This document shows, in pieces, positions 8,041 through 16,610 of a stretch of DNA of 64,000 nucleotides. The notes below the pieces were generated by a model. The model did no database searches. It saw only the letters and a list, made by a program, of their open reading frames with translations, and was not told the DNA's origin. Made by a program: the position numbers and the translations under genes. The stretch is from Saprospiraceae bacterium (GTDB lineage: Bacteria > Bacteroidota > Bacteroidia > Chitinophagales > Saprospiraceae). Where the stretch lies: contig JAEUUO010000007.1 in assembly GCA_016787575.1 (NCBI GenBank), positions 124,001-188,000 on the forward strand, given 5' to 3'. Position 1 is the stretch's first letter. Each line of letters begins with the position of its first letter.

Positions 8041-9600
8041 ATGGATCGAATCCAAAAGTCCTATTTTATCTCAGATCAAGACGCAAAAAGACTAAACATA
8101 AAATCAGAAAATTGCATTATTATTTGTAATCAAACTGAACCGCCAACAATTATTGGTAATTTAATTGAGGAATTACAAATTCACAACAAAGAAATCAATT
8201 TTACCATAATCAATGAAAAAATCTTAAACAGTTTACTCGCTGAAGAAAAATCCGATTCCAACATAAAGAATATAAAATCTGATTCACCACAAAAACATGT
8301 AATGATTCTGCCAATTGCTGTAAATCAATTTAAAATCTTCTCAAATTGGCAACATCTGGCTACTAAAATCCGATCTGAGAATAAATTTCTTCAAAAAATG
8401 ATTAACGACAAATATAATGTTGTGTTATGCCATGTGATCTCAGAAAAGTCAAGCAATTTTGAACAATTTTTACATCAACATAATAGCACGATAGCATATA
8501 ATTTAAACGTTAAAAATAATTCAGTCAAAAGTATAATAAGAGTCAGCAATATAATTTATTCAAAAGAAATTCAGAATATCTCAACATTTCAAGAGCAAAA
8601 AAGATATCTTGTAACTCGCTTAAAATTATTAGAAACAAGCACAAAAACAAATAAGTTAAAAAATATAGCCGAACGGATCTCAAACAATAAAATATTACCT
8701 GAAGTTATTAAGCCTATTTCCATAGCATCACTTGAAAAAGAAATTAAAGCATTACGTTTAGAAAATAAAGTGCTGGAATGGAATGAATTCGAACTTTTTC
8801 TGGCTGACTTTAATAAAATGCCAAATTGCATGCTGGAAATCGGACGTTTGAGAGAAATCACATTTAGAAATGCACAAGAAGGTTCAGGCCTGACAATTGA
8901 TTTAGATAGTTATGATCCTCTTTACAAACATTTATTTATATGGGATAAAACGAACTTAAAAATAGTGGGTGCATACAGAATAGGCGAAGGACATAATTTA
9001 ATTCCTGGTTTTGGTAAGAAAGGTTTTTATATTTCAACTCTGTTTAAAATTAAAAATGAATTCATTCCAGTTTTGGCAGAAAGTGTAGAATTGGGAAGGT
9101 CATTTATAATTCCTGAATATCAAAAATCAAATCATTTGCTTATGCTGATGTGGAAAGTACTTTTTGAATATATAATTTCAAATCCAAAAAACCGATATAT
9201 CATCGGTCCAGTTAGCATCAGTGAAGCTTATTCTAAAATCAGTCGTTTGTTGATAGTAGATTATATGACAAAATACTACTTACATAATGAGTTTAATCAA
9301 TACATCAAACCCAGAAAGCCTTTCAGATATATAGAAATAAAAAAAACAGAAACAATAATTGTCAGAAATTTCGAACATGACATAACAAAATTTGATCAAC
9401 TAATATCCGAAATACAAGCAAATGGGATGAAACTCCCTGTTTTGTTAAGGCAATACATCAAACAAAATGCTAAAGTACTTGCCTTTAATCGGGATCCAAA
9501 ATTTCAAAATGTTCTTGACTCATTACTTATATTGGATTGCCAGGAAATTAACCCTGAATTCAAGCAACTAATTAAGTTGCAGGTTAATCATGCAGATTAG
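8041..9600 (+). CDS. GNAT (hemolysin/OlsB/GlsB-like) acyltransferase with degenerate N-terminal half
   Basis: The C-terminal half (about residues 250-510) matches the GNAT-type 'hemolysin' domain of Bacteroidota glycine/ornithine-lipid N-acyltransferases. It shows EIGRLREITFRNAQEGSG, the LFIWDKTNLKIVGAYRIG strand pair, FYISTLFKI, ELGRSFIIPEYQ, GPVSIS, IKPRKPF and, near the end, LPVLLRQYIKQNAKVLAFN. In many relatives this domain is fused behind a PlsC-type O-acyltransferase. Here the first 240 residues occupy that place and keep the expected length and linker (for example SKEIQN), but I find no HX4D catalytic motif. I therefore call an N-acyltransferase with a decayed acyltransferase half. The family assignment comes from memory of motifs, not a search. 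It is a single-gene unit ended by the terminator at 9754-9788. Confidence 0.72.
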   Translation: MDRIQKSYFISDQDAKRLNIKSENCIIICNQTEPPTIIGNLIEELQIHNKEINFTIINEKILNSLLAEEKSDSNIKNIKSDSPQKHVMILPIAVNQFKIFSNWQHLATKIRSENKFLQKMINDKYNVVLCHVISEKSSNFEQFLHQHNSTIAYNLNVKNNSVKSIIRVSNIIYSKEIQNISTFQEQKRYLVTRLKLLETSTKTNKLKNIAERISNNKILPEVIKPISIASLEKEIKALRLENKVLEWNEFELFLADFNKMPNCMLEIGRLREITFRNAQEGSGLTIDLDSYDPLYKHLFIWDKTNLKIVGAYRIGEGHNLIPGFGKKGFYISTLFKIKNEFIPVLAESVELGRSFIIPEYQKSNHLLMLMWKVLFEYIISNPKNRYIIGPVSISEAYSKISRLLIVDYMTKYYLHNEFNQYIKPRKPFRYIEIKKTETIIVRNFEHDITKFDQLISEIQANGMKLPVLLRQYIKQNAKVLAFNRDPKFQNVLDSLLILDCQEINPEFKQLIKLQVNHAD

Positions 9601-9753
9601 TATTTAATCCTTCTTTTTGAGTTCCAAATTATCACTTCAAATAATGAGTCTTTAAAGAGATTTATACTTCTTTAAATAAAGGACTGGAAAAAATATCAAC
9701 CCAAGAATTGCAGTAAATTCTTTGCGATAAATAACAATTAGATCGATTAAATT

Positions 9754-9788
9754 AAAAAGGGGGATCTAAATATTAGATCCCCCTTTTT
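9754..9788. terminator. Bidirectional terminator between converging genes
   Basis: A perfect 16-bp stem (arms 9754-9769 and 9773-9788; core GGGGGATCTAA/TTAGATCCCCC) with a 3-nt loop is flanked by A5 on the left and T5 on the right. It can end both the GNAT gene from the left and the beta-helix gene from the right. Confidence 0.92.
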
Positions 9789-9806
9789 ATGAAGATAAAG
9801 CGATAC

Positions 9807-12800
9807 CTATTTTACAATTAGCTTTCTTGAACTAATTCCATTTGTTGTGATTAATTTAATAATTAACGCTGTCCCACCTTGGATTTGATTCAAAGGCAAC
9901 AGAATGCTATTTTTCCCCTCAACTAATTGATAGCTCTTAGATTCCAACCGTCTTCCAAGACTGTTTTCGATATCCAGTTGAATTTTCTGACTTCTGTCAG
10001 TATTCACTAAAATTTGACAGTAATCGATTGCTGGATTTGGATAAACATCAAAACTTACATTGGATTCAAATGATTTGGCTGCCACAACTATCACATCAAT
10101 TGATTTGCTTACTTTCTTTACACAGCCTCTTGAGTTTACTATTTCTAGTTCTACAGTGTAATTACCAGAATTTGAATACCTATGAGTTGGTTGATCAGAT
10201 TCAATTACCGGACTACCATCTCCAAAATTCCATCTATATGAATATGATCCAGTTAGATTTGGAGAAAATTTACGATCATTTCCTGCTGACACAATATCAA
10301 AATCAACATTCTCTCTAAAATATTGGATTGGAGAAATTGAATAATCTGCTTGATTAGGGTCCCATTCACACCAACAATTTGTCCAGTTGGTTTTTTCAAA
10401 AGCACCAACATAATTTGTTTTTTCAAAATAATTACCTAATTTACTAAAATCCGAACCTGTATATGCAGGTGAACTGGAATCAATAGTTGCATCTGGTTTA
10501 GCTCCAAATGGATTTAACAATTTCAATTCGTTAGTAGAACCGTATATTCTATTTTGAAGTATAAATTGATCACTAATCGATTTAGTATTAACTGACGTGG
10601 AATCAAACAATTTCCCCATACTAGCAACGATATTATTAGCTAAATTGATTTCCTTCGTATTCAAATAATAATTTTCGCAATTATTACTTTCTATTCTCAG
10701 ACCAGAAGGGAATCCAGTAATTATTGAATTTACAACAGATTGTTTAGTACTTCTGCGTAAATGAATGGAGCGTTTAAAATTCGTATTATAAGTACTACTT
10801 GCATCGAGTCGAGGACCAATTAAGGTTGCATTACTGAACGTAGCTTGTGAAATTGGTTGATTGGTTGAACCTTGTGCATCATTGTCTGCTTCAAATCCAT
10901 TTGATCCTGAAATATCTGCAAGATTTGGATCACTAACTCCAAAAAGAAATTGGTTATTACCTCGGTAACCAAAATCCGTATCAAACATATCATCGATTGT
11001 CTTATAGGCTACTAAATATTTACCATTTACTACACCCCCAAACCATTCAAAGGCATCATCACCACCTAAACTTGTTTGGACATGGTCAATTGTAGTTTGA
11101 GATCCTATACCACCGCAAGTTAAGCTATTGGTTTCATTGTTTGGTTGAAATGCAATTCCTGCAAATTCAATTCGAACGTATTTTAAAATCCCTGAATTAT
11201 CCTGATCATCAGTTCCTCCATATTTACCCAATACAGGATCTAGTCCTCCTTCAATAGTACATTCACCACCTGGACAATTTACTGTAGCTTTACCCAATAA
11301 TACAATTCCTCCCCAATCTCCAGGAGCTCTCGCACCTGCTGGTTTTGCAGAAGTAAATACTATGGGTTTATCAAGCTCTCCAACTGCTATTAACTTTGAG
11401 CCGCGGGTAATTACTAAAGCTGCAGGACTGCCCTTAACTATGGTTCCAGCCTCAATGGTTAATATCGCGTTATTCTTAACATAAATAAATGGAACACCTG
11501 TCAAATTGTAAATGTTATTTGAAGTCCATTTAGTATCTGTTGTAATATCGGTATTTACTGCAATTTCCTTTACTCCTTCTGTTATTGAAATGACTTTACT
11601 TATAGTTTTTACGCATCCCCTGGAAGTAGTTATTGTTAAACTTACATTGAAATTACCTAAAGCATTGTAATTGTGTGTTGGATTTTGCAAATTAGAATTA
11701 GTAAAATCACCGAAATTCCAATTATAACTTGCTCCAGCCAAAGTTGCTGTATTAAATAAAACGCTATTCTGAGTAACCACAAATGAAAAATCAGTTATGG
11801 TAGCTAAATAATCAATTCCTTTTGTGTAATCTGCATTCAATGCATCCCATTCGCACCAGCATTTTGTCCAGTCAGAGCCATTCATAGCACCTATATAATT
11901 TGTTTTTTGGGCAAACAAAGGTATGCTGTCAAAATTTGCACCTGTTAATGCCGGAGACCCTGCCATTGGTAACAAGTTAGGCACCGATGCAATTGGACTA
12001 ATTAATCCAAGATTACTCAGGTTATTGAATATCCTGTTATTTTTTAATAAACTATCACCTATAACAGATGAATTTGCTGATGTTGAATCAATAAATTTAG
12101 TAAATTGGGTAAAAATATTGTTTTGAATTTTTATCTCTTTTGAATTCTGAAAATAGTTTTCAGAAGTACTGCTTTCTAATCTACAAGCAGTTGGAAATCC
12201 AGAAATTATTGAATTTCTGATTGATTGTTTTGTTGACCTTCTCAGGTGAAAACCTCTTTTATAATTTGAATTAATCACCGTAGTTGAATCTTGCTTAGGG
12301 CCTATTATTGTAACATTCGTAAAAATGGATTGTGAAAAAGGCTGATTTGTTGATCCTTGAGCATCATTATCCGCTTCAAATCCATTAGAACCTGAAATAT
12401 CGGCAATTGCAGGATCGCTGATTCCAATAGCAAACTGATTTACTCCACGGTATCCAAAATCCGTGTCAAACATATCATCCAATGTTTTATTTACCACTAA
12501 ATATTTACCATTTACGGTACCACCAAACCATTCTATTCCATCATCCCCTCCATGGTTTATTTGCACATAGGATATTTCAGTTCCACTTCCAACACCAGCC
12601 AGAGTTAATCCATTGGTTTCATTATTAGGTTGAAAAGCGATTCCGGCAAATTCTATCCGTACAAATTTTAAAATGCCTGAATTATCCGTGTCATCATTTC
12701 CGCCGTATTTTCCTAAAACCGGATCTAAGCCTCCTTCAACAGTACCTTCTCCACCAGGAACATTTACTGTAGCCTTACCCAAAAATACGATTCCACCCCA

Positions 12801-13118
12801 ATCACCTGCAGCTCGTTGACCGGCTGGTTTCGAACTGGTAAAAACAATTGGCTTTTCTTGGGTCCCAACAGCAAAAAGTTTGCTGCCACGTGTAACTACC
12901 AGAGCCGCTGGATTTCCTTTTATTAATGTTCCAGGCTCAATGGTTAAACTAGCATTATTTGTTACGTAAATAAAATTTACTCCACTTAATTCGTAAATAT
13001 TATCAGCAGTCCACTTTGAATCACTGGTGATATTTGAAGTAATTTGTACAATGTTTTGTGCACTTACAAATAAAGGAAATAAATAAATAATAAAATGTAG
13101 TAGTAATAGTCTTTTCAT
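9807..13118 (-). CDS. T9SS-secreted protein: two tandem beta-helix + PKD units and type A sorting domain
   Basis: This 1103-residue protein starts with a signal peptide (about 1-20) and ends with a T9SS type A sorting domain (VYPNPAIDY, final LIVK). In between lie two near-copies of a roughly 470-residue unit, each made of a right-handed beta-helix-like region followed by a PKD domain (YNWNFGDF in the first, YRWNFGDGSP in the second). The copies share long identical blocks such as GGLDPVLGKYGG, RIEFAGIAFQPNNET and DISGSNGFEADNDAQG, so they arose by internal duplication. It is probably exported to the cell surface or medium; ligand or enzyme activity is unknown and no catalytic motif is evident. 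The TonB receptor encoded upstream on the same strand (13560-16328) probably acts with it, but a terminator lies between them. Confidence 0.88.
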   Translation of the reverse strand: MKRLLLLHFIIYLFPLFVSAQNIVQITSNITSDSKWTADNIYELSGVNFIYVTNNASLTIEPGTLIKGNPAALVVTRGSKLFAVGTQEKPIVFTSSKPAGQRAAGDWGGIVFLGKATVNVPGGEGTVEGGLDPVLGKYGGNDDTDNSGILKFVRIEFAGIAFQPNNETNGLTLAGVGSGTEISYVQINHGGDDGIEWFGGTVNGKYLVVNKTLDDMFDTDFGYRGVNQFAIGISDPAIADISGSNGFEADNDAQGSTNQPFSQSIFTNVTIIGPKQDSTTVINSNYKRGFHLRRSTKQSIRNSIISGFPTACRLESSTSENYFQNSKEIKIQNNIFTQFTKFIDSTSANSSVIGDSLLKNNRIFNNLSNLGLISPIASVPNLLPMAGSPALTGANFDSIPLFAQKTNYIGAMNGSDWTKCWCEWDALNADYTKGIDYLATITDFSFVVTQNSVLFNTATLAGASYNWNFGDFTNSNLQNPTHNYNALGNFNVSLTITTSRGCVKTISKVISITEGVKEIAVNTDITTDTKWTSNNIYNLTGVPFIYVKNNAILTIEAGTIVKGSPAALVITRGSKLIAVGELDKPIVFTSAKPAGARAPGDWGGIVLLGKATVNCPGGECTIEGGLDPVLGKYGGTDDQDNSGILKYVRIEFAGIAFQPNNETNSLTCGGIGSQTTIDHVQTSLGGDDAFEWFGGVVNGKYLVAYKTIDDMFDTDFGYRGNNQFLFGVSDPNLADISGSNGFEADNDAQGSTNQPISQATFSNATLIGPRLDASSTYNTNFKRSIHLRRSTKQSVVNSIITGFPSGLRIESNNCENYYLNTKEINLANNIVASMGKLFDSTSVNTKSISDQFILQNRIYGSTNELKLLNPFGAKPDATIDSSSPAYTGSDFSKLGNYFEKTNYVGAFEKTNWTNCWCEWDPNQADYSISPIQYFRENVDFDIVSAGNDRKFSPNLTGSYSYRWNFGDGSPVIESDQPTHRYSNSGNYTVELEIVNSRGCVKKVSKSIDVIVVAAKSFESNVSFDVYPNPAIDYCQILVNTDRSQKIQLDIENSLGRRLESKSYQLVEGKNSILLPLNQIQGGTALIIKLITTNGISSRKLIVK

Positions 13119-13559
13119 AATTTTTAAAATAAGATTGCAGTAATTTTAGGTATCCTAATAATTTCAACACAAAATTAGTCTATGCAATTCATGACTCAAT
13201 AAAAGCCATATTACGAAATGATTAAGTTATCATTAAACCCTTAAATAATTAATCAATATAAAATATTTAACTTACCTCCCGGTTTTTAAAAAAAAATAAA
13301 TATAATTTATGGCACCCTATTAAACTTATAAAATTCCTGAAATTCTATTTATAATTTTTGGAAACAAGTTTAAGAATAGTAAACTTCTGAATGAACATAT
13401 AAAATTCTTACGAATCTAAAAACAAAAAAGGTTTTAAGTATTCATACAATTTTACTTAAAATAAAATACAAGTAATTCATTCCTGTATTCCAATGATATA
13501 AATAAAAACAGCCACCTGAAAAATCAGGCAGCTGCTGTAAAAAAGTGTTGAAATGTAAT
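13119..13559. other. Non-coding gap between TonB receptor and beta-helix gene
   Basis: The 441 bp are AT-rich with no open frame that looks like a gene. The right end holds the receptor's terminator (13501-13534). The rest presumably contains the promoter of the beta-helix gene, but I cannot place it with confidence. Confidence 0.6.
13501..13534 (-). terminator. Rho-independent terminator of the TonB receptor gene
   Basis: On the minus strand an 11-bp stem with two G-U pairs (arms 13524-13534 and 13509-13519), a 4-nt loop and a trailing T-run (complement of 13501-13508) lies 26 bp past the receptor stop codon. Confidence 0.75.
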
Positions 13560-16328
13560 TTATTTAATCATCAAATTTAAAGTCAATGAATAATTGATCC
13601 CAGATTTGTTTTGCATTATTAAAGTATCATCAGCATCAAATTTTCCTGATTTATTTTGATCCTGATAAAAACTATAAGGTTCATTAAGAATATCTGAAAT
13701 TGCCAGTTTCAACTGTACATACTTTCCCAATTTTTTTGATACTTGCAGATCTAATAAATTCCTTGGAGACTCATAGGTATCTTGATATCCATTTGATCCA
13801 ACCAGCCATATTCTTCTTCCAATGGCATTGTATAATATACTAAGATCCAGGCCAGATTTTGTTAATTGATAATTCAATGCTAAATTAATAAGATAAGGAG
13901 ACTGGCTTTGCAATGCTCTTTTACTATTATTTTGACCTGCAAAATCACTTAAATCAACTATGGAATAAATCCATGCAATATTTGATCTGAATTGCAATCC
14001 ATCTAATTTAGGTAACAATTGATTTAAATTATAACGAATTTCCGCTTCTAATCCATAATTAGTAGCAGATTTTGCATTTTCAAAATTAAAATTCTTAGTT
14101 CCTGCTCCTAATGTCTCATAAATTTGCTCGACAGGATTTTTAAAATTTTTATAGAAAGCTGCAAAGCTAACTGACTGACCACCCAAAAAGAATTTCTCAA
14201 ACTTTAAATCCAAATTGGAAACCTGAGTCCGCTTTAATTCTGGATTTCCTACGACTGCTGCGGCCAAATTAAAATCATAAAAGGAAAAAGGTGCCAATTC
14301 TCTAAAATTTGGTCTGATTATAGTCCTTGTAGCAGAAAACCTTAGATTGGATTTCTCATTTAATTTGTAAACAGCATTTAACGAAGGAAGGTAATCTATA
14401 TAATTTTCATTAATTTTAATTTCACGACCTCCATATTCAAAACTAGAAAGTTTCTGATTAAAGCTTTCTAAACGCAATCCTGTAATAATTCGCAGTTTTT
14501 GTCCAAAAAACGCTTGATCCCACATAGAATATGCACTCAAGCCGGTGCCGCTAGCAGTATAAGAATCGTTTGGATTTGTTGATTCCTTCAAAACAAAACC
14601 ATTTTCATTAATATTTTTAGGATCAAAAAGAACTGATAATTCTTGTGTTAATAATTCCAGGGGAATGTTATTTTTGGCATACGTGTAGCCAAAAACACGT
14701 GCATCAAAAGAACGATTTTTAAAATCGCTACTCAAACCAAATTTTAAATAATTTGATTTTTCCTCATTCAAGGGTATGTTTAAATCGATTCTACCGGTAG
14801 TAAATTGTTCACTCTGACTGGAATAAAATCTTCCCGCATAATTTGGTGATGGAAATCCTATGGGTATATATGCTATATATGGATCAGAAATATCGGCATC
14901 ATCATTCTTTAAATAGGTCATTCTTCTATAAGACGGCGTGTTTTTCCAAACGTAAGAGTTTGCAACTGACCATTTAAGTAAATTGCCACGGCTACTTATC
15001 TCGTGTTCTCCTGTTAATTGATTATTTAATATTACTGTGCTGGAATAAAGCATTGAATAGGCTTTAATAGAACGTGTTTGTTCAATTTCATGCCCTTCCC
15101 TTTCTATATACTGATCTGAACCAGAAATAGTTGCCAGATTATTAAACGAAATTTTATTTTTTGAATTGATGCTATAAGTAGCATTTAACATTCCTCCGTG
15201 ATTGTATTGTTTCTTATACTGATTATCGGTATAAGAATAAATTTGGGTTTTATCTATATTGAAATCGTTTCGTTCAATTTGAAGAAATTTATTAGTATTC
15301 TGATAACTCAAAGAACCAATTATTCCTAAGCGATTTTCAGAAATTTTAAAATTTCTTCCCCCTGCTAGTTGAAAACTTTGGGAAGGCATCATGGATGGAT
15401 TTGATTCAACAATCCAATCATTAGGCACGTATTTGCTCACAGTAAATCGAGTGGCAGGATCAGATAAGCCGGATTTTGTAACGCGCGAATCTAATGTACG
15501 AAAGCTATTGTCAAAACCCATCCAATCATTTGTACTTCCTTTATAAAATGGAAATGCTCTAAAAGTGGATTGTGAGTTATAGGAGGACCCCATTGATACT
15601 TCGAAGAATGGTTCTTCTGAAACTTCCTTGGTATTGACTTGTATGATACCTCCTGCAAATTCACCAGGTAAATCGGGCGTCGCTGTTTTGAAAATTACTA
15701 AATTTGATAAAACACTAGAAGGAAACAAATCAAAACTAAAAGCTCGCTTATCTGGCTCTGTGCTAGGCAATAAGTTGCCATTTAATTGTGCATTGTTGTA
15801 TCGGTCAGCCAGTCCTCTAATTATTACAAATTTCTGGTCTTCAATAGAAGCCCCGCTGACTCTTTTCAAAACATCAATGGTAGATTTATCTGGTGCTTTC
15901 TTTATATCATCATTTGAAATGCCAGTAATCATCCCGGGTGATTTTTGTTGGAGCATAGAAATCGATATGGCATTTTGCTTGTTTACTTTTCCGACCACAA
16001 CAACATCTCCAAGTATCATTGATTCTTCTTCTAATTCAAAATCTTCAGAAACCAATGTGGTAGTGTTGAAATCAATTACACGGTTTATTTTCTTGTACCC
16101 AACATAATTTATAGATAGTTCGTGAATACCTTTTGGAATACCGTCTAATTGAAAATGTCCATCGTAATCAGAAACTGCGCCTAAATTAGATCCATTTAAA
16201 ACAACAGTTGCGCCAATAATAGCTTCTTTACTTTGTTTATCCATAAGTTTACCCTGAAATTTGCATGTTTGGGTAATGCCAACAAAAGCTACATTAAGGC
16301 CGATAATCGTTAAATAAAATTTCAACAT
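13560..16328 (-). CDS. TonB-dependent outer-membrane receptor with carboxypeptidase-regulatory N-domain
   Basis: I chose the ATG at 16328, which gives MLKFYLTIIGLNVAF as signal peptide; a TTG seven codons upstream is less likely. The product (922 residues) has a carboxypeptidase-regulatory-like domain (about 22-105, GATVVLNGSNLGAVSDYDG), a plug domain (VDVLKRVSGASIEDQKFVIIRG) and a long beta-barrel ending in an aromatic-poor strand. The segment TPDLPGEFAGGIIQV is typical of one Bacteroidota receptor group. Such receptors import substrates across the outer membrane using the TonB/Exb complex (the 38460-41377 operon could serve). The substrate is unknown; the neighbouring secreted beta-helix protein may deliver or process it. 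Confidence 0.9.
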   Translation of the reverse strand: MLKFYLTIIGLNVAFVGITQTCKFQGKLMDKQSKEAIIGATVVLNGSNLGAVSDYDGHFQLDGIPKGIHELSINYVGYKKINRVIDFNTTTLVSEDFELEEESMILGDVVVVGKVNKQNAISISMLQQKSPGMITGISNDDIKKAPDKSTIDVLKRVSGASIEDQKFVIIRGLADRYNNAQLNGNLLPSTEPDKRAFSFDLFPSSVLSNLVIFKTATPDLPGEFAGGIIQVNTKEVSEEPFFEVSMGSSYNSQSTFRAFPFYKGSTNDWMGFDNSFRTLDSRVTKSGLSDPATRFTVSKYVPNDWIVESNPSMMPSQSFQLAGGRNFKISENRLGIIGSLSYQNTNKFLQIERNDFNIDKTQIYSYTDNQYKKQYNHGGMLNATYSINSKNKISFNNLATISGSDQYIEREGHEIEQTRSIKAYSMLYSSTVILNNQLTGEHEISSRGNLLKWSVANSYVWKNTPSYRRMTYLKNDDADISDPYIAYIPIGFPSPNYAGRFYSSQSEQFTTGRIDLNIPLNEEKSNYLKFGLSSDFKNRSFDARVFGYTYAKNNIPLELLTQELSVLFDPKNINENGFVLKESTNPNDSYTASGTGLSAYSMWDQAFFGQKLRIITGLRLESFNQKLSSFEYGGREIKINENYIDYLPSLNAVYKLNEKSNLRFSATRTIIRPNFRELAPFSFYDFNLAAAVVGNPELKRTQVSNLDLKFEKFFLGGQSVSFAAFYKNFKNPVEQIYETLGAGTKNFNFENAKSATNYGLEAEIRYNLNQLLPKLDGLQFRSNIAWIYSIVDLSDFAGQNNSKRALQSQSPYLINLALNYQLTKSGLDLSILYNAIGRRIWLVGSNGYQDTYESPRNLLDLQVSKKLGKYVQLKLAISDILNEPYSFYQDQNKSGKFDADDTLIMQNKSGINYSLTLNLMIK

Positions 16329-16346
16329 CTTTTTAAATTTACAATG

Positions 16347-16354
16347 CAAAATTA
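16347..16354 (-). promoter_or_regulatory. Possible -7 promoter element of the TonB receptor gene
   Basis: On the minus strand TAATTTTG matches TAnnTTTG and ends 18 bp before the ATG at 16328. No matching -33 TTG is visible at the usual spacing. Confidence 0.3.
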
Positions 16355-16576
16355 CAGCAGTTAAAATCCTTCCAGATTAAGCGCGTATTATCCTTACTTG
16401 AACTTTGTGTTAAGAAATTGTATGCTTTATGTATAATTAAAATGAAGAAAATTATAATACTCCTCAAGCATGTTTAAAGCGAACTTTGATACTATCCAAT
16501 GCGTTTAGCTTCTCACTTACTCATTAGTTAAATCCATAATACCGTCTATAAACAGCAAATTCCCTTAAAAATTGAT

Positions 16577-16584
16577 TATATTTG
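16577..16584 (+). promoter_or_regulatory. Possible -7 promoter element of the giant T9SS gene
   Basis: TATATTTG matches the Bacteroidota -7 consensus 26 bp before the ATG at 16611; no convincing -33 box is seen. Confidence 0.35.
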
Positions 16585-16610
16585 CTTAATCGACCCTGCA
16601 AATCCCATTG

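Noticed and set aside
10028..10318. 96-residue frame on the + strand
   Set aside because: Antisense to the beta-helix gene's sorting-domain region; no start signal or family match.
15628..16107. 159-residue frame on the + strand
   Set aside because: It is the antisense of the TonB receptor plug region and shows no independent gene signal.
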